In this document: positions 1 through 11,326 of the stretch, piece by piece
Position numbering within the stretch: position 1 is the first letter of the stretch
How the letters are laid out: each line of letters starts with the position of its first letter
Source: Melampsora larici-populina 98AG31
Lineage: Eukaryota; Basidiomycota; Pucciniomycetes; Pucciniales; Melampsoraceae
Length of the DNA stretch: 64,000 nt
Direction of reading: 5' to 3'
Assembly: GCF_000204055.1 (NCBI RefSeq)
Contig: NW_006768812.1
Location: 281,949 to 345,948 of the forward strand
Program-made: the position numbers and the translations under genes
The notes under the pieces: generated by a model
The model's input: only the letters and a program-made list of their open reading frames with translations
What the model was told of the DNA's origin: nothing
The model's database searches: none

Positions 1-1029
1 AAGATGTCTGACAAAGTTACCGCTGTACCTGAAGCCGCGGATTGTCTTCTACGTGAGCAGGACTGGCGTGCTTTTGTCAATCTATATCATTGGTCTGATC
101 AATTTGATTTTCCATTTCATTGTGATCCGAAGCCATGGGAATCACCAGCGAGAATGTAGCTACCGAGTTTGGTATCTCACGGAATGAGCAAGACGAGTTT
201 GCCGCTAAATCGTTTGCGAAAGCATTAGCCGCTCAACGAGCTGGCAAATTCAAGGATGAAATCGTCCCGGTGCAGGCTGTTTGGACAGACCCAAAGTCTG
301 GCGATGAGAAAAATATCGTCGTGTCTGAAGACGATGGGATTCGGTAAGCAAACTCCATTCGATACTGTCGGCCCATTGTGCCCCCCTGTCCTTAACTTAA
401 TCCTTCGCTTACTGTTGCTAGTGACGGTGTGACCGCTGAATCACTTGGAAAACTCAAACCAGTTTTCAGCAAGACTGGATCGACCCATGCTGGAAACGCG
501 TCTCAAGTTTCGGATGGTGCTGCTGCTGTCCTGTTGGTCCGTCGCTCGGTTGCCAAAAAATTAGGCCTACCCATCTTGGGTAAATTTTACACGTCAGTTG
601 TCGTGGGTGTACCACCCCGAATCATGGGTATCGGTCCTCTCTATGCTGTCAACAAGCTTTTGGAGAAGTGTGGGATTCGTAAAGAAGAAGTTGACTTCTA
701 TGAGATCAATGTTAGTAGTCTCTACTTCTGGATCATTGTCGAAAGATCACTTATAACTCATTTGCTTGTTGTGGTTGACCTTTTCCGAGTAGGAAGCCTT
801 TGCATCACAGGCTGTATACTCTGTCAAAGGTTTAGGAATTCCTTTCGAAAAGGTGAACCCTGTGGGGGGTGCCATTGCTTTTGGGCATCCATTGGGAGCC
901 ACCGGAGCCCGACAAGTTGCCACCGCAATGTCTGAAGCCAAGCGATCCCGCGCGAGTATCTTTGTGACCAGTATGTGCATCGGCACTGGAATGGGAATGG
1001 CCGGTCTTTTTGTGAATGAGCAAGCATGA
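1..1029 (+). CDS. POT1: 3-ketoacyl-CoA thiolase, peroxisomal (3' part)
   Basis: C-terminal two thirds of a thiolase that performs the last step of fatty-acid beta-oxidation, thiolytic cleavage of 3-ketoacyl-CoA. The 5' end lies outside the window. Four exons are visible: 1-52, 133-343, 422-710 and 793-1029, with GT-AG introns between them. The joined frame gives the family blocks [32 protein letters not shown], then the His-containing [10 protein letters not shown] and the Cys-containing CIGTGMGMA near the end, so both catalytic boxes are intact. The first intron splits a Pro codon just before MGITSENVA. The closest family is the plant/fungal peroxisomal KAT/POT1 type rather than the cytosolic acetoacetyl-CoA thiolase. 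The PTS2 import signal would be in the missing N-terminus and cannot be checked. Confidence 0.93.
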
Positions 1030-1660
1030 GTCAATCAAATGGGCAACTTCTTATCGTGTACGTCTTTGTGGACATGTAGGCATATGTATTTGTCTGTTTG
1101 GTACAGCCATTTTTGTTTTCGTTTGTAACAATCTACTTTCACAGTATCATGCATCCTGTCTGCACCACCCATAGAAGCGAGGATTGCAATGCTTAGATTT
1201 AATGAGCATGCGTCGTCCAGCAACACAGTTACAGGCTCACGCAGACTAGTGTTTGGAGCTTCTCCACCAAAAAACCCCGAGTCTGTCCTAAGCCCCTCTT
1301 CGAGGACGCGGCGAATGCGCTCGTGAGGGGCTTTGTTAAGCTTATCGGGTTCTTGAGGTTTTATCTCGGAAATTATGTTTCACTTTGTTTTAAGATAATC
1401 ACCCTTGGACTGAGCATCAATATACATTGAAGGTTGTGAAAGCAATCAAGTTGAATTACTCAAATTGAATTATCTCGCTGAGGTAGCACAAACTTACCAA
1501 GTTGTGAGTCGATGTAAAGAGTCGGGAAAGTCACCAATGGCAAGAATAGGTTTTGGTGCAGGTTGTGATTCGAGCTAAACTCGCGTTGTTGAGATTAGCT
1601 TGAATCGGGGCAAGAGCCCTAGATTTCAATATGTAAATAAGGGACTATGAGAATAGCTTA
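1030..1660. other. Intergenic, no gene seen
   Basis: Downstream flank of the thiolase gene, AT-rich with scattered short palindromes. I see no open frame with coding character, RNA gene or repeat unit here before the MITE that starts at 1661. Confidence 0.6.
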
Positions 1661-2762
1661 GGGTACGTTTGGTTGCGATTACAGAATGTAAACTCCGTTT
1701 GACCCCAGGTACATTGCCCCGGGGCAAATGAGTTTATTGTTCAAAGCGAGTTTTTTTCAAAGAAACTCCGTTTTGGGTACATTTGAGAAAATCATGTTTG
1801 GTTGAAAATCCCAACCAGACTTACAATCTCGCAATCACTTCGCTTCCGTTTTGCCACAAAAACCTCTTAGGCCAGCTTATACACTTTTATCTCGCTCTTC
1901 AATCTCCCAATTCATTCCATCTCACAGAAAGAAACATAGTCACATTGAATCAAAGTCAAATTTGAACAACCGATTGAAAAGAAACCGGCAAAATGGAATG
2001 ATTGACTGGAATCGGACCATTAAACAAAACTTAACAACCGATCCAATTTGAACATGCTCCTCCAGTGTCTGTGTTTCTCATCTTCCAAGGGTGATTTGTT
2101 AGTGTATCATTTGAAGTTCAAGGGTTGATCAAGATTGAATAATTGATTGTTTTGACTGATTGATTGAAACTGAGCGATCGATTGAAATTGACAAATCGAT
2201 GGAAATTGCACAATCGACTAGAAATTGAACAATCAATAATTTGTTTCTAAACTGGTTTCCAAATTTTCATATGTGCATCACAAGAGACGAGAAATTTCTT
2301 ACACAAAAGGAATCAGAATTAACTTCAGTTCTAGATTCATGTTTGAGAAACCCAAAATAGATTTGAGGCAATGATCGGTGAGACAAAATCAGAAGGAAAG
2401 GCAGCTAAGAGCTAGAAGTAGAAGTGAAGATTGGGTGGTGAGTGTTGAGTGTGATGGTGTAGTGTTAAAGGTGTTGATCGAGTCGAAGAAATAGCATCTG
2501 GTTTGCCTGTTATGACACCAAGGAGGCTCGAAGTCTTTCAAGATGAAATTTTGTTAAGTCCAAAAAGGAGTTTATTGCACGGATAAACTCCCTTTTGGCG
2601 TTTATCCAAAGTCTTGTTTTAAACTCCTTTTGGGACGGGGAAGGAGTTTATTTTGGGGTACCATAAGTGGTCCCAAACGTCTTTTTTCATCAGCGATTAT
2701 TTTGAAAAATAATCGCTATTATTCAAAATAAACGCTGAAAATAAACGCTACCAAATGTACCC
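1661..2762. mobile_element. PIF/Harbinger-like MITE, 1.1 kb, non-autonomous
   Basis: Imperfect terminal inverted repeats: left GGGTACGTTTGGTTGCGA, right (reverse complement) GGGTACATTTGGTAGCG. They are flanked by a 3-bp direct repeat TTA (1658-1660 and 2763-2765). GGG...TTTGG ends with a TTA/TAA duplication are typical of PIF/Harbinger (Tourist-like) MITEs. No transposase frame is present. The interior has repeated GGAGTTTATT/AATAAACTCC segments near both ends and a run of ATTGA-rich degenerate short repeats at about 2130-2240. Superfamily assignment rests only on the ends and the duplication. Confidence 0.7.
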
Positions 2763-2976
2763 TTAGGTACATATGTTGAGAGATAAGAATCAAATATGGT
2801 CCGCTTGGGGCGGCCATTACATGTACAACTTCAGGGAGAGGTGGGAGGGAAAAAAAAGTTTCAGACTCAAAGAAGTTCTCAAAGAACAATACATGATTGT
2901 GAGAAGAATCTGAGAGAATAAAGAATAGGATGAATAGGATTCAATAAAGAAAGTGGGAATGGGAATTCAGAGATCG

Positions 2977-3529
2977 TTACGGTTTATAAGTAAGATCGGA
3001 AAAGGTAAAGAGCATCTTTATAGAAGGTAAACAGGAATGATCTATTGGGATGTCGGAGAGTACAGCAATAAGATCATGATGACGTAGAGGCTTACAGAGA
3101 TGCTTGTCAGAGCTTCGGCCCACCATTTTGCACGTGTAACCTATTCTCGTTTCTAGAAGCTCGCTCCTAGTTCCAATCATAATGACACAAATCACGGGTA
3201 AGAAGTGAACATTCTCATTACCAAGGAGATCAATAACAAAATCCACCACGAAGGTATCATTAATGTTACAGGTTCTTACACCCTTAGCTTTGGATATATC
3301 ATTCAAATCAAAATAATATTCCTGAAGAAATTCAAGAATACATCATGAGAACGAAGTTTCCAAGGATGTAATTTGTTAGGTTACTCACCAGGAAGAAGTA
3401 ATAATAACAGTATACAATAGTTCCATTAAGAGTAGACGGTAGCGGTAATAGCTTGGGATTGTAAAAATTACCATGCCGGAGAATCAGTATTAAACGATGT
3501 TGTGGACGATAAAAAAAGTAGATCCTCAT
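2977..3529 (-). CDS. Hypothetical protein, two exons
   Basis: Exon 1 (3529-3389) and exon 2 (3321-2977) are joined by a 67-nt intron with a clean GTGAGT donor and TTCTTCAG acceptor, phase 0, giving about 161 residues. The clean splice and the open frame over both exons argue for a real or recently real gene, but I recognise no domain. The N-terminal exon is rich in Tyr/Phe and is not a convincing signal peptide. An extra upstream exon is possible because an AG lies just before the ATG. It lies just before the block of OB-like genes and may mark unrelated flanking DNA or the block edge. Confidence 0.35.
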
Positions 3530-4208
3530 CTTTCAAGGTTCGTGCCTTGTAGATACTATTCATAGTGGAAGTGAAGGCAAAGAATTGCTCAAGTTGATGA
3601 TATTATCATACATATAAAAGAAAGATTGCTCGATACAAAAAAAAAGCGCCGTCCAAAATTAATGCCGTCAGTGTCGTTGATGCCCCGATCTCCACGTCCG
3701 CAAATGTTGCCCTTTGACGTAGGCACCCCTGCAATGCGGCATTAGCGCACGCCGTCGACGTAACAACGTCACACTCCGGCGTTGACACTCTCGGTTTTTT
3801 AGTAGCGCACCCCATCCCATCAATGCACCGCCATACCACGCAGTGAACCCCGTTGTGACCATCCACGTCTCTGTTTCCACCGTGACATGCTTAAGCATTG
3901 TGACAATACACTATGGCCATGACTACACTTTGTTCTCCTGCTCCGGGACTTCAGTGTCCAGACCGTCATCTATTTGAGACCCGCGTCTCTCGCAAGTCAT
4001 CACTATAATCACCGCCCGTTTCCTTTAAACTTAGGCCAGTTACACTGGCGAGGGTCCAGTCCAACATTGATGTTTTCTCCGCTGTTGTACTTTGCCTGGC
4101 TGCCTTATCATTTACCACCGTAATTCACTTGCGATCCCATACCCCGTTAAAAAAGGCAGCATTAATGCACTACGAACTTCATTCCTTTCAACTGTCACCG
4201 CCGGCAAC

Positions 4209-5046
4209 ATGTGTCTGCATTTTCTCTCCTCATTTCCGTTGCGCTTTAGTGGTATTTTCCGGACTCAACATACAGTACGTTTCCGCTACAGCTTCTCATG
4301 TCCTTTGTTACTATGCTGACAATGCCTACAGCGCAACGCTGTCAACCTCGACGTTGACCCTCGATTTCAATGCTTTGTCAGTGATATTACTATCCGTTCT
4401 GGCACACTTGACCGCGTCGAACTCTTAATCGCTGGAAATATAGCCAAAACCGCTCTCACGCACAATCGTGCATATCGAATCGATGGCGAAGTTGGTGTTG
4501 GCGGACGTGATACTGTTTCTATTCTTTTCAAAGACGCCGCCCATACTATCAGCTTCGATCATGCCGCTGTTGATCTCAGTTTGTTGTGCAACAAAGTATC
4601 CGCCCAGGGTATTGGCCAAATCGTCGATTGGAGTCGCAGATCCGCATATGGCGGCAGTACCAACGTTGAAGTCATCAGAGTTCACCATCGAAGTCTCGCC
4701 GGTAATGTAAGCAATACATGCACCTCCACAGAACCGTCGCTCTATTGATTATTTTGACTTACAGCCCGTGGTCTTTGCCGCCGATTACATCCTCACCCCG
4801 TACATGACATTGCCATTATGTCATAATGCGTTGGCAATTGGCAACATTATCAGTTTGCGCGGCCATGTCATTGGACACAACATGGAAAACAATATCTGGG
4901 AAATCGAAGTCAGTATAACTTCAATCTCTCATCTACGCACCATGAACTGAATGCTGCTTTAGGGGTCAGAGATACAGAGCATTCATTGCAATTGGCACGT
5001 TAGACGCAGCCAACGGCAGCGTGGTTACCCTCCGCTTTCTGCGTAG
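4209..5046 (+). CDS. Four-exon OB-like family, member A
   Basis: Exons 4209-4274, 4332-4706, 4765-4908 and 4963-5046 (66, 375, 144 and 84 nt), all introns phase 0 and 54-58 nt long; about 222 residues with no internal stop. Motifs in order: FPLRFSGIF at the N-terminus, a central region with GIGQIVDWSRR, then VIRVHHRS just before intron 2. Exon 3 has LAIGNIISLRGHVIG and ends NIWEIE. The C-terminus is SQRQRGYPPLSA. The exon 3 pattern (a G-x-x-V/I-S-L-R-G strand followed by a W-x-x-E strand) looks like the last strands of an OB fold. That is inference: I do not know a named family. Member C, 4 kb downstream, has the same exon lengths and about half its residues in common. A single-stranded nucleic-acid-binding role is a guess. 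Confidence 0.7.
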
Positions 5047-6822
5047 TATCGATCGAAATTCAATGATTGGGCACATCTCATGACCTCGCATACACCGCGG
5101 GACGCGCATCCACTATTCCTGCACACTGCTTTATTTTTCTATCCATTGTCACTCCGCCATCAACGTTTTTGTTGTTTTCAGCCTTTATCAGCACTGCGCT
5201 ACTGTATATAATTTTATCACACACTCTCGCATTCTTCTTCTCAATTTCTGCATTGACACAATCTAATAATGTTCAAACATCCCACTGCGATCTCTCTGTC
5301 AATTCCCGCACACATTAATAGTGCACCGTTAATATGCGTTGCCTCATTAATCTTCTACAATCCCAATCCTGCCGCCGACCTCTACAAATCTTCGAAACGC
5401 TGACAAATTCGCCACGTACCTAGGCTAAGCCGCATCTACGCTTTGCCAATCCCGAAGTAGCCATTCAAACATTACAGTTCTCTCTCCCTCGAGTAGAACA
5501 GCATCATTGCTTAATGATCACCTCCAATCTATTCCGACACCACCATCGCATCTAACTGTTCTTTTGATATCACAACCCGGCTTATGACATTGTAGTCCAC
5601 GGGATCATCGCCGATGGTGTTAACTACCGCATTGTGAACCCTAACAATGTGGCCTACCGAACACATTCGTCAGCCGGTGCCGGGGATCTGTCAAGACCGA
5701 CTACTTACGGTCCGGGTCGGGGAAATCTATTATACGCTGTATATAGAATGCTAAACATGTTGGTCGGCAAGATTCAGGACATCGAATATGAAACGCGTAA
5801 TTTTCCCACACGTGCATTTCCGTTATGACACCGGTGCCAAAGACGAGCAAGTGCTTAGCTTCGATACCGGTGTAACGTCCATTAGCAATGTAATGAACAC
5901 TGCGAAATAGCTGAAATCGACTCACTCTTGCGAAAGTGTTTATGTACAAGGTTTAAAAAATTCGGTCATTGAATGGTGCACTGATAGATCCGGGTTCACT
6001 GAATGTAGGCATCGCGGGACTTCGCCAATTTTAATATGCACTATTGCAGGTTGGATAACGATCTTCGAGGCCAGTGATGAATGACAACGAGAGGTAGACA
6101 CACATATTTTATATAAATTTCAGCCAATCCCAATGTTATGTTCAATGCTTTGTTACTAAGCACAGACACTGCATCCAGCTATGATTTACCATTTATCGCC
6201 ACCGCATGTCGCGACAGGTATTGACACTTGATTCTCTTCCAGCCCACAGATGACCACTCTTGCATGACAAGTACCGCCGCCGCATATTAGATGGTTTCAG
6301 GGCCACTTGACCTCAGGCACTTCACTATTTAGTCTTGATTCTTTCGCCCTGCGCCTACTTCTCCGCCGATCTTTACGTCATCAACAATGGAATTGTACTA
6401 CCGTTTCGTCACCAGCTTTTATGTCAAACTTACCCGCGACCATTGACATTTCGTTTGGGCACAACAGAGACGTTACGCTATCGATTCACTGATCGATTAA
6501 TGTCTCTAACATTCCACGGCGCCTCAACTTAGGCTGCTATCAGAGCAGAACCCCACTGTGCACGGATGTAGTCAAAGCTCCAGGCATTGATTCCGGTCGA
6601 TACATAGTTGTCAATCTATGAGCAACTGTTGTATTCCAAGTCAAAATATCAGCGCCAGACACCTCGATGGTGTCGTTACAATGCACTGACAAAGCAACCC
6701 GCGACGTTAGTCCCTCCAAATTTCTAGATATACGTCGTTCCTATAACGCTACCCTCATCACTACACATTTCAACCATTTAAACCACTCAGTCAGTCTCAG
6801 TCTCTCCCTTTCTCGATATACC
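5047..6822. other. No intact gene; coding-like fragments
   Basis: Between family members A and B. Short open stretches with coding character appear at about 5590-5830 (+), 5840-5910 (+) and 6300-6530 (+), for example a fragment containing VVHGIIADGVNYRIVNP, but no ordered exon set could be assembled. They may be decayed members of the same family or old transposon pieces. No RNA gene or repeat with clear ends was seen. Confidence 0.45.
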
Positions 6823-7663
6823 ATGGCGACGTCATTCCGAACCGAGCAATTACCGATTGACATCCTCGGTGCCCTTTGGATCGAAGCCTCCGTCAGTCAT
6901 CATGTCCAGCTCTCCTCCTCAGCTATTGACTTCGTTTCGTCAGCCTCCGCGCGGGGGCAACCACTATTTAGTTACCGCAAAAACCAACGTCGTCGTTCGC
7001 GGTACTCGCATTTCCATCATTCCAATGCATATAGTCGAAGACGCTATTCATCCGAGGTTGAGTATAGGACAAAAATTCGTTGTCGACGCTTCTCTCGCAA
7101 GTAATTTCGACGGCAATCACCTATTGTCGGTTGTTAATAGGGCCGTGTTGCACTATAAGCATGATGAACCTACATTTTATTCACAATTCGACGTCACTCG
7201 CGTTAAGTCACAAGGCCAAGTGCTGCACTGCTCCAGCTCTCCGCTCACTGCCGCTACCGACAGTCGCTGCTTTCTATTAGTTTTGCATCGCCAATGGCAC
7301 GTCAATGTAAGCTTCTTTCGCCATACTATATGCCCTTACTGAAATTGCTTCTTCGTAGAATCGACGTGCAACGCAGTTTATAGTTGGTTATATTGTTCCT
7401 GAAGACATGCTCCCCGCTGCAACAGAGTTGATCAGAACAGTCGGTGCAATCGTGGATTTTCAGGGAATATTGAGCGGTTATTGCCATGTCAGGAAGTGTT
7501 TCATTGTTACAGTAGGTTTTCGTCAATATCAAGGTTTTCTGTCGCTTAATATCTGCTTTCGTGTCTAAAGGTCGAGGCTCTTTCATATCAACATCACGAA
7601 CCGCCGCAGCTTTCTGTCAACGAAGAGATCCGCGTGGGTGTGACCGGCTTTGGTGCCCAATGA
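6823..7663 (+). CDS. Four-exon OB-like family, member B
   Basis: Exons 6823-6891, 6944-7306, 7359-7511 and 7571-7663 (69, 363, 153 and 93 nt) with phase-0 introns of 52-59 nt; about 225 residues, no internal stop. The start was chosen because a 23-codon first exon ending at GTCAGT matches the first-exon size of members A, C and F. Exon 2 ends VLHRQWHVN, like VIRVHHRS in A. Exon 3 contains FIVGYIVPEDM and VGAIVDFQGILSG, matching the G-x-I/V-x-x-x-G strand seen in every member. Sequence identity to A and C is low, so the relation rests on intron positions, exon sizes and the conserved pattern around introns 2 and 3. Confidence 0.6.
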
Positions 7664-8245
7664 TTCCGCACGGTCATGATCTCTTTCACTTCCAATGCAT
7701 CCACCCTTACTCTCCAATCTTATTTCCCACGGTCGACATCCGCGCATTATAGCGGAAGTCCAACACTCGGATTAATGATTATTGCTGTTGTTTTCAATTT
7801 CGCATCCTCCGCCCGCCACTTCTTGCCACTAATCACTACGATCACTCTTCCGTTTTAAACTGGCCTCATTGTCTTAGACGCTATTGTATAATTGTTAGTG
7901 ACCATCTAAACCAGCTCCCCAGATCAGATTGTCTGCACCGTTCAATCCAGTGCCCCGTAGCGAAGAGCGTTGCCTTTGACCTTGCCAGTCATGACCACCG
8001 CGCCACGTCGCGCAGTGATGCCTCAGCCCTCTGCCTCTATGATGTAGTCGTAATGTTGGCCTCGACCAGTCGGCGATGGTGTTCAGGTAAATTGCACAGC
8101 CCAAGATGTACTAAATTTCCTATCAAAACCTCGACGACTCTGTTCCTGGGAGCAGATTCAAAGTATCAACATTCCCAAAATTTGTATAGGACAACACACA
8201 ACCAAGACCAATCATAATAATTGCCTATCGACACTGCATCGCCTC

Positions 8246-9092
8246 ATGATGGAAAACTATTCATTATCTACGTTCCCTTTGCGCTTTAGTAGCATATTCT
8301 GGACAAAAACCGATGTTAGTCTTTGTCGATATTGACCATTCGAGACAAAGAGTGCTGACTGAATTCTCCCAGACGGAATTGGCAATACACAATTCCACAC
8401 CTTGCTTAAAGCTGTTCGAGACCGACGTCATCATTGATTCTGGTGTACTTGAAGGCATCAAGGTCTTTATTGCCACGGAGCGCAATGGAACCTCAATGAA
8501 ATTAAATCATGCATTTTGAATCGACAGTGAAGTTGCCGCTGGCGGTAGCAACTCTGTCTCAACAATATTCGAGGACTCCATTACTACTATCTCCATTGAC
8601 CACGCCGAGGTTCGCCTCAATTGTATGCTTAACAGAGTCACAACACACGGCATTGGTCAAATTGAGGAATGGTCCCGTCGCGTTCTGACGCCAAGTTCGA
8701 GATCGGTTGAATACATCAAAGTGTTGCATCGCTGCACCGCCTTTATGGTAAATAATTCCTCAATGATTTTCACCTTTACCTGCTCACCCATGTCTTTGTC
8801 CCATTAGCGGCACGATTTCCATGTGATTTACCTTTTGAAACCACATATCACAGACTATCTCAGTATCGACGCTCTCAATGTGGGAAATGTCATTAGCTTA
8901 CGCGGTGTTGTCGTTGCACATCAGCAAGCTACGAACACATGGGAAATCGAGGTGAGTGTTTAGCCAAATTTTGTATCGTTCAACAATTGACACACCATGT
9001 CATTAAAGGTGTCGGAAGTGCAGATGATTCAAGTTCAGCCAGCTGTTAGAGAAAGCAGGCGACAAAGAGGTCTCGCCCCTCTTCCATTGTGA
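8246..9092 (+). pseudogene. Four-exon OB-like family, member C (one nonsense codon)
   Basis: Exons 8246-8314, 8373-8747, 8808-8951 and 9009-9092. Exons 2, 3 and 4 are exactly as long as those of member A (375, 144 and 84 nt), and exon 1 is one codon longer. Shared motifs: FPLRFSSIF, GIGQIEEWSRR, a YIKVLHR stretch before intron 2, LNVGNVISLRGVVV, NTWEIE and a final SRRQRGLAPLPL. The frame is open except for one TGA at 8517-8519, where member A has CGA (Arg). A C-to-T change at a CpG explains it. Otherwise splice sites and frame are intact, so inactivation looks recent, unless another allele lacks the stop. Confidence 0.75.
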
Positions 9093-10607
9093 GGTTTAGC
9101 ACACTGCAAACTCATGTACGTGTCTCTCCACTCCACACGATCTACCAATACTGATCTGTTCTTTCCAGACTACCGAAATACACCAAGCATCGAGTCCAAG
9201 TTCACGCTGTCGCAGTACAAAGCATTAATGAGAGTCGCCCATAATAACTCAGAACTTGCAAATATCATTCGGATCAAGATCTTTATTTGCAAATCGCAAA
9301 ACCTCCCGTTTTACTATTAACTATATAATTACCGACCTTCTCATGTTTCCCCCACTTTTACTCCTATTACAACTATGACAAATAGCGTCCTTTAGTCAAT
9401 TTCAAGACATTGTTATTCGATCAATAGAAGCACAACTCAAAAGGTGACGCAGATTAAACTCAATACAATGCTCCCCACGCCGTTCTGCAAAGACCTTCGT
9501 TGTTGTTAATACTAGGAATGCAATACAGTCACAGAACTACTGATTATAGACTAGACATTGACGGTGTAGCGTAGACATACCAAGGTTGCATTATCACAAT
9601 GATGCAGTTACAATTCGAGTCTACAGTGCTTCCCTCTGTGAAAAAAACCACTGCCTGACAAATACGTCCTCCGCTCACGACCCTTGCGACTTCCTCACAA
9701 TTTTGAGCCTCTTCATTGGCACTGATCGTAATGAGTGATATTGTGCAAAAAGAAACCACTGCTCAAGCCGGTTATAAAATCAATGTTGACCACCTCTCAA
9801 CAGCAACTTAGTATTAATGTCAACTCTCAGGATCGTATCCTCTCGAAAAACGCCATGTAAGATCAGATATATCAATATTGCCGTGGTTGGCTCCATTGCA
9901 ACCAGATGATGCGATCAGATTTGTTTCAAGTCAGCAGCGACGTAGAAGGTTTACTGAACCATATCGTTGTCTCCACACTCGGCAACGATAGCAATAGTAA
10001 TCATTGCCACAGCGCAATCCACTTCATTTTTGGCGTGCTACCAAGAAGGCACACAAAGAGGTGATTTTCCGGTGCTTGAAGCCAGCCGCAAGCTCCATTG
10101 ATCAGATTAGCCACTTAGTGTTTTATAAAGTGATGCTCAAACCTTCCATGAGATCCTTTTCCCAATATCGGTATCAGGCGACCAATCCTTCAGCTATGGT
10201 CAATGCACCAATGCCTGATCTTTCAATGTTGATCAGCGGGAAGATATGCCGTTTCCCAACCAAGGTAATAATTATTCGCCAGTTAAACATTTCAAAATTT
10301 TGGCTGAGTTTGAAGTCTCTGCAACCACGTTCTATCGAATGGTACAACAAACTTTCAATGCTGGGTCTCAGTCAAACCCCATTCGTAAACGTTTTTCGTT
10401 TCATGGCACATCAACGCAGCCCTTATGACGCCCTACGCCCTACTGCTTTCACTGTTCGCCGCCTCAGTACCTTTTGTACGAAAATTCAGGTGTTTTCCAA
10501 CAATTGTTCAATTCACAACTCTGACCCAGGCCAACAACACGACTCTGAAGCTTACGTTGAAAATCTCGACATCAATGTTTCGCATCTCCGCCTCCCCAAT
10601 CCCAAAG
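9093..10607. other. No confident gene; possible decayed family member
   Basis: The plus strand holds isolated coding-like stretches. One begins at an ATG near 9911. A short terminal-exon-like piece at about 10306-10428 follows a possible intron and is Arg/Lys-rich toward its end, as in members A and C. A long plus-strand open frame over 10004-10738 runs antisense through the real 3' exons of member F and shows no family motifs, so I do not call it. No RNA gene or repeat with clear ends was found. Confidence 0.35.
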
Positions 10608-10849
10608 CTAGACGCGAAGCCCACTCTCCAATTGCACAGCGTGAATCTGAGCCAGGTACAATTTCAGTATTGTTTCCAGCGACATACCGAATGACTTACG
10701 TGCACTGTCCACATATTCACTTCCCTCGACCATTCTAGAACCGTTCCCTCCAATCGGACAGTTGATTCTGGGAGCGCTTGCGGAGAAGAAGGGATCACAG
10801 TATTGCCAAGATCGACGTATATAACCTTGAATGCCATATATCTCCCCCA
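10608..10849 (-). pseudogene. Member F, 3' part, cut off by KDZ insertion
   Basis: Rest of exon 3 (10849-10700, including the left copy of the target duplication) and exon 4 (10646-10608) of a minus-strand family gene whose 5' part lies at 22828-23357. Exon 3 shows the family strand pattern STVRLEGTVLEW then VNMWTVH, followed by a GTAAGT donor. Exon 4 encodes IHAVQLESGLRV and a stop, comparable to VHAISICHG in member H. The reading frame runs directly from the right flank into this piece if the KDZ element and one 8-bp duplication are ignored. Confidence 0.75.
10842..10849. repeat. Target-site duplication, left of KDZ element
   Basis: CTCCCCCA, identical to 22828-22835 on the other side of the KDZ element. 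An 8-bp duplication agrees with what is known for the Zisupton branch of KDZ transposons. Confidence 0.85.
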
Positions 10850-11160
10850 CACCTGTGCGCCTTGAAAAGATCCAAGAGTATCCGACAGAAAACAAATCGG
10901 TACCGACCGATAGACTCCGAAAACGCCTGCAAGATGTTCCAAGATGTACAGATACATCTTTTGTGAGGTCAGAATCTTGCCAAGTACACAATTCACATAC
11001 CCCACCCCCTGAGTCACCCATCCACCTCACCATCTTCTCACCTCTTCCTCACCGCCCATTCACCTCCTCCTCACCTCCCATTCACCAACCCAAGTCTCAC
11101 CCCTCACCACCCAACTCACCACCGACTTCACCAACCCGAGTCACCCACCTCACCACCCAC
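10850..11160. repeat. KDZ left terminal inverted repeat
   Basis: Matches 22430-22827 in inverse orientation. The outer 165 bp are nearly identical; the inner part is a run of short CTCACC/CATTCACC-type repeats that has expanded or contracted between the two ends (the right copy is longer by roughly 80 bp). The inner boundary is approximate. Confidence 0.8.
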
Positions 11161-11326
11161 TTCAACTCCTCACCGACTTCTATCATCTCAAAAACCTTTC
11201 CTCTTTCAAATCACAACGACTACAAACACCTCAAGATGTTCCAATCCCAATACCGATCCAACTGATATCGATAGCAACATCCCCGCCCCACCTCGAAAAT
11301 CACTACCTGGACCGACGCTGAAATCT

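Noticed and set aside
3606..3898. Minus-strand open frames with several Cys
   Set aside because: Overlapping frames without splice support at the edge of the family block; no homology pattern visible.
10004..10738. 244-codon plus-strand open frame
   Set aside because: It runs antisense through the real 3' exons of family member F, contains no family motif, and its codon pattern looks incidental.
10980..11165. Proline/serine-rich coding exon
   Set aside because: The open frame comes from CACC-type repeats of the KDZ terminal inverted repeat and is mirrored at the other end; non-coding origin is simpler.
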